8,967 nt of DNA from Gemmatimonadaceae bacterium. GTDB lineage: Bacteria; Gemmatimonadota; Gemmatimonadetes; Gemmatimonadales; Gemmatimonadaceae. Below the pieces are notes generated by a model. It saw only the letters and a list, made by a program, of their open reading frames with translations, was not told the DNA's origin and did not search any database. The position numbers and the translations under genes are program-made. The first letter of the stretch is position 1, and the number at the start of each line of letters is the position of its first letter. Positions 1 to 5,806 of the stretch are shown here, piece by piece. The stretch is from positions 1-8,967 of the forward strand of contig JANYKY010000120.1 in NCBI GenBank assembly GCA_025357975.1. Reading direction: 5' to 3'.

Positions 1-32
1 AGGGAACCGGATGCGCATCTGCATAGGATACG

Positions 33-62
33 AAGATATGCCGGAAGTGGGAATAATGTCAA
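33..62 (-). promoter_or_regulatory. Possible divergent promoter on the - strand
   Basis: On the - strand TTGACA (62-57) is the mirror copy created by the palindrome. After 18 bp comes TATCTT (38-33), a 4/6 match to the -10 consensus. Transcription would start near 26 and leave the window at once. A - strand ATG at 24-22 would be almost leaderless, but only eight codons are visible, so no gene is called. If real, this is the promoter of a divergently transcribed gene, possibly the regulator that binds the palindrome. Confidence 0.3.
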
Positions 63-85
63 TAGTGGGACTCCCACTATTGACA
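57..85. promoter_or_regulatory. Perfect 29-bp palindrome, probable operator
   Basis: Two 14-nt arms (57-70 and 72-85) are exact reverse complements around a single central C. Each outer arm end forms TTGACA on one strand (80-85 on +, 62-57 on -), so the palindrome carries back-to-back -35 elements. The arms contain GTGGGA/TCCCAC. Related TGGGA/TCCCA words also occur at 47-52, 89-93 and 98-102, inside and beside the + promoter. The symmetry and overlap with promoter elements suggest a binding site for a dimeric repressor or activator; the regulator is not known. A hairpin in RNA is less likely, because the site precedes the predicted + transcription start and the loop would be one base. Confidence 0.6.
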
Positions 86-109
86 GCATCCCAATAATGG
101 GAGTATAAT
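80..109 (+). promoter_or_regulatory. Consensus sigma70-type promoter
   Basis: TTGACA at 80-85 and TATAAT at 104-109 are both perfect matches to the housekeeping consensus, with an 18-bp spacer. Start of transcription would be expected near 116, giving a leader of about 35 nt before the ATG at 151. The spacer itself holds the inverted repeat TCCCA-ATAA-TGGGA (89-102), and the -35 box lies in the 57-85 palindrome, so a bound regulator would cover the RNA polymerase site. Such a near-consensus promoter usually needs repression. Confidence 0.7.
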
Positions 110-150
110 GAGGCAAGACTCAGATAACTCCCACAGCCGCGAGGAAAGCA

Positions 151-285
151 ATGAAGCCAGCCAGAAAGCACAAACCGCCTACCGAGTATTCGATCGCCCC
201 GAAGCCAGCCGTCATCCGCCCCCGGTCCCGGCTCGCGGCATCGCGTAAGCCGCATCATCAGCGACATCACCGGAATTTCAACTAA
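151..285 (+). CDS. Small basic His/Arg/Pro-rich protein (44 aa), unknown function
   Basis: This short frame of 44 codons ends in TAA. It has a good ribosome binding site (GAGGAAAG, 141-148) at proper spacing from the ATG and sits about 35 nt after the predicted start of the consensus promoter at 80-109. The product starts MKPARKHKPP and ends HHQRHHRNFN. I count 12 Lys/Arg against one Glu, and five His (7, 35, 36, 39, 40). There is no hydrophobic stretch, so it is neither a membrane nor a secreted protein by appearance. A 10-bp direct repeat (153-162 and 201-210) encodes KPA twice, 16 codons apart and in frame. I do not recognise the family. Possible roles, all inference, are binding nucleic acid, binding a metal through the His cluster, or a leader peptide. 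It could also be a chance frame in an untranslated RNA. The case rests on promoter plus ribosome binding site, not homology. Confidence 0.5.
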   Translation: MKPARKHKPPTEYSIAPKPAVIRPRSRLAASRKPHHQRHHRNFN

Positions 286-341
286 GAAAGGGACATTCCC
301 CGGCCTCGCCCCCTTGGCGTTACACCCTGCTTTCGGAGACT

Positions 342-611
342 TTGACATTCGACAGTAAGGGCGGCGTTATCCGCGCGAGGACGATCAGAGAAGAAAACTC
401 CGCGACTGGAGTGAACAGGACTATTCCTGCGTCGTTCAACCAAAAATTTCGGTTCGGTAACCGCACGGTTAAGATAGGCTCGTTCACTCCTTGCGCGCCG
501 AACGCCCTCTGCACCGGCAATGACACTGGCGTAGTCATCGGCGAAACCATCTCGCTAGTAAGCAATTGGTACAATCGCGCAGAGCTGACATATCAACGGA
601 CTGGACAATAA
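342..611 (+). CDS. Hypothetical protein, possibly a gene fragment (89 aa)
   Basis: The frame is open from 249 to the TAA at 609-611, with no ATG. The best start is a TTG at 342 with GGAG only 3 nt upstream, which is poor. The product is polar, has Cys at two nearby positions (CAPNALC) and no signal peptide or membrane segment. The TFDSKGG stretch near the start slightly resembles the C-terminal part of type IV pilin-like (GspH/FimT) proteins, but the rest does not follow that family. It could be the tail of a decayed secreted or pilin-like gene whose first part is lost, or a chance frame. The opposite strand is also open over most of this region (320-574, TTG start), which weakens the call. 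No function is proposed. Confidence 0.3.
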   Translation: MTFDSKGGVIRARTIREENSATGVNRTIPASFNQKFRFGNRTVKIGSFTPCAPNALCTGNDTGVVIGETISLVSNWYNRAELTYQRTGQ

Positions 612-680
612 CAGAAAGGTTATCCACATGGCGTCTGTGATAGGAGACTGTAATAAGCTCAACTCTATTCAAGGATGCGT

Positions 681-1136
681 ATGAAAACTGCGATTGTCAG
701 AGTAGTGCCTTTCGTTGCGATTTTGCTCGGTGCCAGCGGAACCACAGATACTGTACAGCCGGTTCAGCCAAGTCACTTCGCCTACTCGGCGATGACTGAG
801 GTTCTTAGCGTCAGCCCCACTAAAGTCAGAGTCTCTGGCGTAGTGACAAACACTGATTCGAACGCGATTTCTGTCTCCTATAGCCCCTGCTCCGTCGCCG
901 TGCGCGTTGATTCAAAAAGCGCGGGCCAAAAGCCCACTAGCTACGAAGTCGACCCTCTCAAGGGACCGTGCCTTACGGCCATATATACAAAGCTGCTGAA
1001 TGCCGGAGAAAGCGTGGTCGTAGGTCAAGTCGACGCACTCCTCACGGGTAACGTTCCCGCAGGCGGATACAACGTCACGGCGATATTCTTCGCGGGCGCG
1101 CAGAAAGCTTCGGCCGGTAGCATTCAAGTGCAGTAG
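681..1136 (+). CDS. Secreted beta-rich hypothetical protein (151 aa)
   Basis: A small exported protein. I chose the ATG at 681 because AAGGA (671-675) lies 5 nt upstream; the in-frame ATG at 675 would overlap that site and add two residues. The product begins MKTAIVRVVPFVAILLGASG, a short positive N-terminus followed by a hydrophobic core, so a Sec signal peptide with cleavage near residues 18-25 is likely. The body alternates short beta-type stretches (VRVSGVVTNTD, VSYSPCSVAVRVD, AGGYNVTAIFF) and has two Cys in SPCSV and GPCLT that could form a disulfide outside the cytoplasm. The pattern of 'VxGxVxNTxS...SPC...AGESV...G..PAGxYxVTA' recalls Ig-like or BsuPI-type (proteinase inhibitor-like) domains. 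That assignment is tentative, as I see no catalytic motif. The next gene converges from the opposite strand, so it is probably transcribed alone or with the weak frame before it. Confidence 0.75.
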   Translation: MKTAIVRVVPFVAILLGASGTTDTVQPVQPSHFAYSAMTEVLSVSPTKVRVSGVVTNTDSNAISVSYSPCSVAVRVDSKSAGQKPTSYEVDPLKGPCLTAIYTKLLNAGESVVVGQVDALLTGNVPAGGYNVTAIFFAGAQKASAGSIQVQ

Positions 1137-1483
1137 AAACAAAGCAGAAGTGTCAGGACACACCTCGCGATTGATGTAGTCATTGTTGTATGGCCTTGCT
1201 TCGATTTCACGCAGTTGGCAGCCGCTCGGTGCCGCTCGCTTGAGTCCCGCCCCTGCTATTAGGGAACTCGTTGTCTCACCTGGAGATGGCGAGTTTTTCT
1301 CTTCCACTGGGTTTGACGCTCGCCACCGGGCGACCACGCCCACCCCAATGCCGACGCCAGACCCTAAACTGTATGCGGCGGCCACTTCCTTCGGAGCACA
1401 GAATACGCATCGACCGCCTGCCGGGAGTGCGCCCGTCGTTGCGGTTAGAATCAGCCCGGGACGTTACCGCCAGCCAGAGGGCC
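1137..1483. other. Intergenic region between converging genes, no gene seen
   Basis: This stretch of 347 bases lies between the stop of the secreted protein gene (+) and the stop of the DUF302 gene (-). Frames are open here on both strands, but they start at TTG or GTG without ribosome binding sites, run into flanking genes, and have compositions typical of shadow translation. A small inverted repeat (GTGTC-AG-GACAC, 1150-1161) follows the + gene, but the loop is only 2 nt and there is no T tract, so I do not call a terminator. No RNA gene or repeat is recognised. Confidence 0.5.
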
Positions 1484-1888
1484 TTATAGAACGCCAGCCA
1501 ATTGTTCTGATGCCGCTTCGTTCATGATTTTCAAAATTACGCCTTCGACTTCCTGGGCCACTTCTGCCAGTTGCGGAATGTTGAACATTGCCAGAAGCGT
1601 GGTCGGCTTCAAGGTAGCCAAGTAAGTGTTCCCACCTTCTTCATAAATGGAAATCCTGCACGGCAGTGCGGTGGATATGCTCATGTTTTCGTCAAGCACT
1701 TTCTTCGCTTGCTCAGGCTGGCATACCTCGAAGATCAGGCATTCGTGCGTAAACGCTACGCCTTTCTTCGTCATTGTCTCCTTGAGATCGTGTACCTGCA
1801 TGACGCCAAAGTGATTCGCCTTGACTGCCGCCTCGAGGTCCGTAGCGGTTCTGCTGACTGTCTTGTTCACGGGGAGTATGATCAACAT
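1484..1888 (-). CDS. DUF302 domain-containing protein (134 aa)
   Basis: The whole protein matches the DUF302 family, small alpha/beta proteins of unsettled function. The family pattern is clear: FGVMQVHDLKETMTKKGV (28-44), HEC (48-50), FEVCQPEQAKKVL (53-65), NMS (68-70), LPCRISIYEE (75-84), LKPTTLLAMF (93-102), and a C-terminal helix with EVAQEVEG. Three Cys (50, 56, 77) lie in or next to conserved blocks. There is no signal peptide, so it looks cytoplasmic. The ATG at 1888 is the only reasonable start, because an in-frame TAA lies 9 nt upstream. The ribosome binding site is weak. It is the third gene of a - strand set, about 50 nt after the small membrane protein gene. DUF302 genes often sit beside metal, sulfur or redox genes. 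With a Met-rich outer-membrane protein upstream, a role in soft-metal or thiol stress is a fair inference, not a demonstrated function. Confidence 0.88.
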   Translation of the reverse strand: MLIILPVNKTVSRTATDLEAAVKANHFGVMQVHDLKETMTKKGVAFTHECLIFEVCQPEQAKKVLDENMSISTALPCRISIYEEGGNTYLATLKPTTLLAMFNIPQLAEVAQEVEGVILKIMNEAASEQLAGVL

Positions 1889-1922
1889 CGACTTTTACGG
1901 TGGCAGGGTTTAATTCAAAGCA

Positions 1923-1935
1923 GTTGCGATGCAAC
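1923..1935. repeat. Small perfect inverted repeat between two genes
   Basis: GTTGC and GCAAC flank a 3-nt centre, in the gap between the small membrane protein gene and the DUF302 gene. In the - strand mRNA it could form a short hairpin, with a possible effect on stability or on expression of the DUF302 gene relative to those upstream. There is no T run after it, so a terminator is unlikely. With 5-bp arms, chance is a fair explanation. Confidence 0.25.
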
Positions 1936-1938
1936 GAT

Positions 1939-2049
1939 TTATTTCCTTGAGTGACTGCTGGCAAGCACGACGAGGAGGACTACCACCAGCACGCCGATCG
2001 CCGGCAGGATCCACATTCCTCCACCCATCCATGCCGCCGATTGGTTCAT
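1939..2049 (-). CDS. Small single-pass membrane protein (36 aa)
   Basis: A very short gene, 36 codons plus TAA, starting MNQSAAWMGGGMWILPAIGV. Residues about 12-31 (from MWILPAIGV to LLVVLAS) form one clear membrane segment, followed by a short tail SHSRK. The Gly/Met/Trp-rich lead-in followed by a hydrophobic helix and a basic tail is a common design for small inner-membrane proteins in metal and envelope-stress clusters; the positive C-terminus suggests the tail is cytoplasmic. The ATG lies 4 nt after the TGA of the upstream outer-membrane protein gene, so translation is probably coupled, and there is only a weak GAAG before it. Its place between the barrel protein and DUF302 genes supports it as a real gene in one operon. 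Function is unknown; it might assist or anchor a partner complex. Confidence 0.6.
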   Translation of the reverse strand: MNQSAAWMGGGMWILPAIGVLVVVLLVVLASSHSRK

Positions 2050-2053
2050 CACT

Positions 2054-3160
2054 TCAGAACCCCAGCTGCCATGAGATGCTGAGCATGTATTTCCTTTTCA
2101 ACTGAGGGCCGTTCAGGGATTGCACGACTGGGAGGTCACCCTGGGCCAGGAGCTGCTGTCCCTTGAAAAACCCACTCAGGGCATGAAACGTGACTCCAAC
2201 CGAGGTATTGAGGCGCTTTCCGCCTTGTAGGGTTGGGTCCTTTGTGGGCTCCTCGGAAGGATCGAGCAGAGAATCCGAGCCGTGGATGTTTTCCCACGAC
2301 TCTCCGGTTGCGCCCACTGAAAGGCTCACCGACCTGGTCAACTCGCGCGCGATCCAGATTTTCGGCTCGTACCGATTGCCCAGTCTGTAACCGTGCTCGT
2401 TGCTGCCAAGCCGCAGCGTGGAGCTCAACTCTCCGCCCCAGCTCCACGGCAACGCCTCCCCGAGATAAACAATCCCCGGCAGCAGCGAATATGTGCCCGA
2501 GCCCGTCTGCATCGGATATTCCGTGCGCTTCCCTTCGGCGTCGAGCTGGTTGACCGAGCCGGTAGGTAGCGCGACACCGAAATCCGCCAGAATCCTGTTC
2601 CGTTGGTCGTTAGCCGAATACAGAGAATACAGTCCGCGCAATTCGAGGTCGCCAATCCCTTGGCTTCGTTCGTTAGATCGGGTGCCGTCGCGGTGAAATT
2701 CTCCCATCGACATTTCAACATACGGGAGCATTGCCATGAGCGCTGATCTATCGGTCGGCGAATACATGATCATGCCCATGTGCGTTCGCATTGTCATATC
2801 GGTCGGCGTCGTATCGAATCGCTTAAGAACATCCGTCTGACTGACCGCGCGCATGCCGTCCAGCATGCCGTCCAGTTTCTCGAACATGTACTGATAGCCG
2901 ACCATCCATCGGTTTGCCTGTCCGATCATGATGCCAAAAGGCAGTGGAGCACCCATCATGTCTTTCATACGTGGGCTCCTGCGATGAGCTGCCCCAGTGT
3001 CCTTGCCGGCCATAGGGACCATTCCGGCCTGGGCGGCCAACGGACCGGGGCAGGCGGTCGTGAGTATGGCGGTCACTGCCATCGTCAACGCCACTCCTAA
3101 CCCGCAAAGCCGCGGGTATGGTGAGCCAGCTCTCCTTGTTCCTGTTTCAACGAGTTCCAT
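2054..3160 (-). CDS. Met-rich outer-membrane beta-barrel protein, transporter-like (368 aa)
   Basis: An exported outer-membrane protein. The hydrophobic segment at about 20-36 followed by PLAAQ-AG near 44-45 fits a Sec signal peptide. The mature part shows repeated amphipathic beta-type stretches (WMVGYQYMFE, LRGLYSLYS, SSTLRLGSN, SVSLSVGATG) and ends in WQLGF with a terminal Phe, the classic barrel insertion signal. Conserved-looking blocks are PFGIMIG, TPTDMTM, MIMYSPTDR, GIGDLELRGLY, ALPTGS, MQTGSGTY, and LNGPQLKRKYMLSISW. This is the layout of a family often annotated only as 'transporter' and related to MetA-pathway/phenol-degradation-type barrels; substrates are unproven. Residues 45-155 hold 19 Met, many in MxM or MM pairs, which suggests contact with copper or silver. 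The start is supported by AAAGGA 8 nt upstream. It is the first gene of the - strand set and diverges from the RND operon. Family membership is fairly sure; the metal role is inference. Confidence 0.75.
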   Translation of the reverse strand: MELVETGTRRAGSPYPRLCGLGVALTMAVTAILTTACPGPLAAQAGMVPMAGKDTGAAHRRSPRMKDMMGAPLPFGIMIGQANRWMVGYQYMFEKLDGMLDGMRAVSQTDVLKRFDTTPTDMTMRTHMGMIMYSPTDRSALMAMLPYVEMSMGEFHRDGTRSNERSQGIGDLELRGLYSLYSANDQRNRILADFGVALPTGSVNQLDAEGKRTEYPMQTGSGTYSLLPGIVYLGEALPWSWGGELSSTLRLGSNEHGYRLGNRYEPKIWIARELTRSVSLSVGATGESWENIHGSDSLLDPSEEPTKDPTLQGGKRLNTSVGVTFHALSGFFKGQQLLAQGDLPVVQSLNGPQLKRKYMLSISWQLGF

Positions 3161-3237
3161 TCCGTTTTTCCTTTGAGTCTGCGAGACAGACGTGCATTCC
3201 GCATAACGAAGCAGGGCGGTGCTTCAGATCGCTTCCC

Positions 3238-3266
3238 TTGACATAACTATATAACTATAAGATTAT
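3238..3266 (+). promoter_or_regulatory. Promoter for the RND efflux operon
   Basis: TTGACA (3238-3243) is a perfect -35 box. At 17 bp follows GATTAT (3261-3266), a 4/6 match for -10. An alternative -10, TATATA (3264-3269), has a longer spacing. Transcription would begin near 3273-3277, at or a few bases before the ATG at 3277. The - strand also carries TATAAT (3267-3262) over the same bases, so a promoter for the divergent genes may overlap this one, although its -35 is weak. Confidence 0.5.
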
Positions 3267-3269
3267 ATA
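3244..3269. repeat. Tandem 8-bp repeat with overlapping inverted repeat, likely operator
   Basis: TAACTATA occurs twice head to tail (3244-3251 and 3252-3259). Overlapping it, TATATAA (3248-3254) and TTATATA (3263-3269) form an inverted repeat with an 8-nt centre. This AT-only block stands out in GC-rich surroundings, and it fills the spacer and -10 of the tolC promoter. AT-rich sites of this size are typical for ArsR- or MarR/TetR-type dimers, but the regulator is not in the window. Bound protein here would affect both the RND operon and the divergent - strand genes. Confidence 0.5.
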
Positions 3270-3276
3270 ACCAATT

Positions 3277-4725
3277 ATGATGAAAGTTACATGCTATGCG
3301 CGATTGCGGCAACTCGTACGAGCCGCAGCCGGCATTCTCGTCTTCACTGCAGTCTCTGCGGTGGTTCAAAACGCCGGAGCGCAGCTCTCGCTTCACGACG
3401 CCCTGCTACAGGGCGACCGTTCAGGCTACGGCAATCGCATCGCCTCAGCCCAGACAGCCGCACAGGTTGCTCAGGCTATCGCGCCACTCAAGGGCATCCT
3501 GCCATCAATGCATTTCGAGGCTGGTTACGTCAGAACCACAGACCCCATCGGCGTCTTCGGCTCGACACTGAGACAGCGAACGGTCTCGCAAGCTAATTTC
3601 GATCCTCAGCGCCTTAATTATCCCCAACCACTAGGCAACCATCAGGGCGCAGTCGTGCTCGAGCAACCAATCTTCAACGCCGATGCATGGACTGGACGTC
3701 GGTCGGCCAGATATGCCGCCGACGCCAGCCGGGCATCTGAAGAGTGGACGAGGCTGTCAACGCGAGCGGATGTCGTGCGTGCCTACTACCGCACGTCACT
3801 CGGAAGCGAGCGTGCATCGACACTGCGCGCGGCGTCGCTTGCAGCCAACGCTCACGTGAAGCAGGCGGAGTCGCTGGTGCGCCAGGGCCTCGCTACAAGA
3901 TCTGACGCTCTTCTCGCATCGGTCAGAGCCGGCGACATCGATGCTCAACTTGCGGAAGCTGAAGGAGGCTTATCGAACGCGCTTCGCAGCCTTGCGATCC
4001 TTCTCGGTCTGAACTCTGTTGCTGGCTCGGCTTCGCCGGTGTCGCCTTCGGCGCTTCCGTCAGGTGATCGGATTCGCGCCGTCGCCTCAGACGTCACAGC
4101 CGCAGTAATGCCCGTCGAAAGGGCCGACGTCGACGCCGCTCTCAAAGAGCTCTATGCAGCACGGGCAGACGCGACGCGCGCACGCTCGCTGATGCTTCCG
4201 CGCGTCAATTCGTTCGCGCGCTACGACTGGAATTCTCCCGACAGACCTTTTGGCGGCGACAAGAACTGGACGATCGGCATCATGGCGACGTGGAGCCCGT
4301 TCACCAACGCAGGTGATATCGCCGCCCTTCGCGCTTCAAATGCGCGTGGCGACGCATCTCGCGCGCAGGCCGACGCTGCGCGGGCAAACGCGCAACTCGA
4401 GCTCGACCAGACGCTGACCGCCCTTCAAGTGGCTCTCACCCGACTCTCGATCGCCGAGCGCGCAGTAGCGCAAAGCGCTGAAGCTCACCGCATTGTCAGC
4501 CGGAAGTACGAAGCAGGGCTCGCACCGATAGCGGAACTGCTCGACGCGCAGGCAACTGAAACACAGAGTGCGCTCGGATTCTCGCAAGCGCGCTGGAGCG
4601 CAATCGACGCGGCGGCGGAGCGTCTCCGCGCAATCGGGAAAGATCCCGGATCGCTCGAAGCGCTGGATGAGCTGCCGACGAGTGCCAGGGGATCGTTCAA
4701 TCCAGGCCAGCACCACACACCATGA
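3277..4725 (+). CDS. TolC-family outer-membrane efflux channel (482 aa)
   Basis: This is the outer-membrane duct of a tripartite efflux pump. A signal peptide is clear: positive residues up to about 15, hydrophobic 17-31, cleavage likely after AGAQ (36). Two OEP repeats follow. Typical features are the VVLEQPIFNADAW block (126-138), long Ala-rich helices about 139-245, a linker near 246-280, the second helical half from about 281, PRVNSFARYDW (308-318) and WTIGIMATWSPF (331-342) as beta strands, and the closing YEAGLAPIAELLDAQ (411-425) before the last helix. Length is normal for the family. The ATG at 3277 is followed directly by a second ATG; no ribosome binding site is visible, although the signal peptide shows that the start must be close. 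It is the first gene of the operon, 31 nt before the adaptor gene, and would dock onto that adaptor and the permease. Substrate is not shown by the sequence. Confidence 0.93.
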   Translation: MMKVTCYARLRQLVRAAAGILVFTAVSAVVQNAGAQLSLHDALLQGDRSGYGNRIASAQTAAQVAQAIAPLKGILPSMHFEAGYVRTTDPIGVFGSTLRQRTVSQANFDPQRLNYPQPLGNHQGAVVLEQPIFNADAWTGRRSARYAADASRASEEWTRLSTRADVVRAYYRTSLGSERASTLRAASLAANAHVKQAESLVRQGLATRSDALLASVRAGDIDAQLAEAEGGLSNALRSLAILLGLNSVAGSASPVSPSALPSGDRIRAVASDVTAAVMPVERADVDAALKELYAARADATRARSLMLPRVNSFARYDWNSPDRPFGGDKNWTIGIMATWSPFTNAGDIAALRASNARGDASRAQADAARANAQLELDQTLTALQVALTRLSIAERAVAQSAEAHRIVSRKYEAGLAPIAELLDAQATETQSALGFSQARWSAIDAAAERLRAIGKDPGSLEALDELPTSARGSFNPGQHHTP

Positions 4726-4756
4726 ATGACTCACGATCAACAATACTGAGCTCCTG

Positions 4757-5803
4757 ATGGATATTTCTCACACGGTTCGCGCTGCGGCTGGCGCACTACT
4801 TTTTTCCGCCGCCGCATGCGCGCCTTCGAAACCGGAGCCGAGTGAAACACCTCACAGGGTAGCCGGAACCGCCTACACAGTTAAGGACACCACCGTCCAG
4901 ACGGTATTCGAGGTGTCCGGCACCGCAACGCCCCTTCGCCAGGCGACACTCAGCACGAAGCTGATGGGAACCGTCCTCGAGGTGCTCGCTAATGAAGGTG
5001 ATCGCATCGTTACAGGACAGACTCTCGTGCGGATAGATGCTCGCGATCTCGCTGCGAAGAATTCTCAGGTTGCTGCGTCCATCGCTGAAGCGGAAGCGGT
5101 GCATCACGACGCCGCGACGCAGGCCGTTCGCTTTCGCGCATTATACGCCGACAGCGCAGCAACACGCGCGCAACTTGATGCAGTCGAGACTGGACTGCTT
5201 CGCGCCGAAGCCGGTTTGCGCGCCGCGCACGCGTCTTCGTCAGAGCTGGCGGCAGTGGCAAGGTATGCGACGGTTCGCGCTCCATTCACCGGTGTGGTCA
5301 CCAAACGCTTTGTAGACCCGGGTGCTTTTGCAGCACCAGGCTCGCCGTTGATGACTGTGCAGGACGGCAATCAGCTTCGAATCGTCGCGAATACAACTCC
5401 CGATGTCGCGGGCGGACTTCGCCGTGGTCAACGCATCAATGCTCTCGTCGAGAACCGTCCAGTTTCTGCTGTAATCGAAGGCATCGTTCCAGCCACATCA
5501 GGCAATCTTTACGCGATCAACGCTCTCGTCTCCAACGCTGTTGGCAATTTCCTGCCCGGAAGCACCGCGACTCTTCTCGTGATGTTGGGATCGCGTCGGG
5601 CGCTGGTCGTGCCGTTCAATGCGGTTATCCGCGAAGGGGACCTCACCGGCCTCACGATCCGGACTAACGACGGGGACGAAGTCAGATGGGTTCGGCTCGG
5701 CCGCAGCAGCGGCAGCGTTGTCGAAATCGATTCCGGGCTCCGTGTGGGCGATGTCGTAATCGTTCCGGCGAACACTGCCGCGACTGTCGGTGGGAGAACC
5801 TGA
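4757..5803 (+). CDS. RND efflux membrane fusion (adaptor) lipoprotein (348 aa)
   Basis: This periplasmic adaptor links the inner-membrane permease to the TolC-like duct. The N-terminus has a short hydrophobic segment ending in SAAAC, so Cys21 is probably lipid-modified and anchors the protein in the inner membrane. The -3 residue is Ala, not the usual Leu, so this is likely but not certain. Then come the first half of the lipoyl-like domain (about 62-95; GTVLEVLANEGDRIVTGQ), a short helical hairpin (about 96-168), the returning lipoyl half (TVRAPFTGVVTKRFVDPG, 172-189), a beta-barrel (about 205-275) and a membrane-proximal domain (about 280-345; VVPFNAVIREG, GLRVGDVVIV). There is no His-rich metal-binding extension. 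A GAG lies 6 nt before the ATG. The stop is 3 nt before the permease ATG, so the two are translationally coupled. Assignment to the HlyD/AcrA-type family is firm. Confidence 0.93.
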   Translation: MDISHTVRAAAGALLFSAAACAPSKPEPSETPHRVAGTAYTVKDTTVQTVFEVSGTATPLRQATLSTKLMGTVLEVLANEGDRIVTGQTLVRIDARDLAAKNSQVAASIAEAEAVHHDAATQAVRFRALYADSAATRAQLDAVETGLLRAEAGLRAAHASSSELAAVARYATVRAPFTGVVTKRFVDPGAFAAPGSPLMTVQDGNQLRIVANTTPDVAGGLRRGQRINALVENRPVSAVIEGIVPATSGNLYAINALVSNAVGNFLPGSTATLLVMLGSRRALVVPFNAVIREGDLTGLTIRTNDGDEVRWVRLGRSSGSVVEIDSGLRVGDVVIVPANTAATVGGRT

Positions 5804-5806
5804 TCC

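Noticed and set aside
47..102. CRISPR-like or transposon-end repeat
   Set aside because: The repeated TGGGA/TCCCA words are too short and irregular for an array. There is no transposase gene, and the palindrome coincides with promoter elements, so an operator is the better reading.
320..574. Open frame of 84 codons on the - strand with TTG start
   Set aside because: Overlaps the weak + frame at 342-611. It has no ATG or clear ribosome binding site, and its composition looks like an antisense translation. It does lower confidence in the + frame.
620..628. Replication origin
   Set aside because: Only one DnaA-box match was noticed; no cluster of boxes, no AT-rich unwinding element beside it, and no dnaA, dnaN or rep gene.
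1150..1161. Terminator after the secreted protein gene
   Set aside because: The inverted repeat has 5-bp arms, a 2-nt loop and no T tract.
912..1385. Open frame of 157 codons on the - strand
   Set aside because: Starts at GTG without a ribosome binding site and covers half of the secreted protein gene in antisense; no domain seen.
1183..1527. Open frame of 114 codons on the + strand
   Set aside because: TTG start without a ribosome binding site, Pro/Arg-rich product, and overlap with the 3' end of the DUF302 gene.
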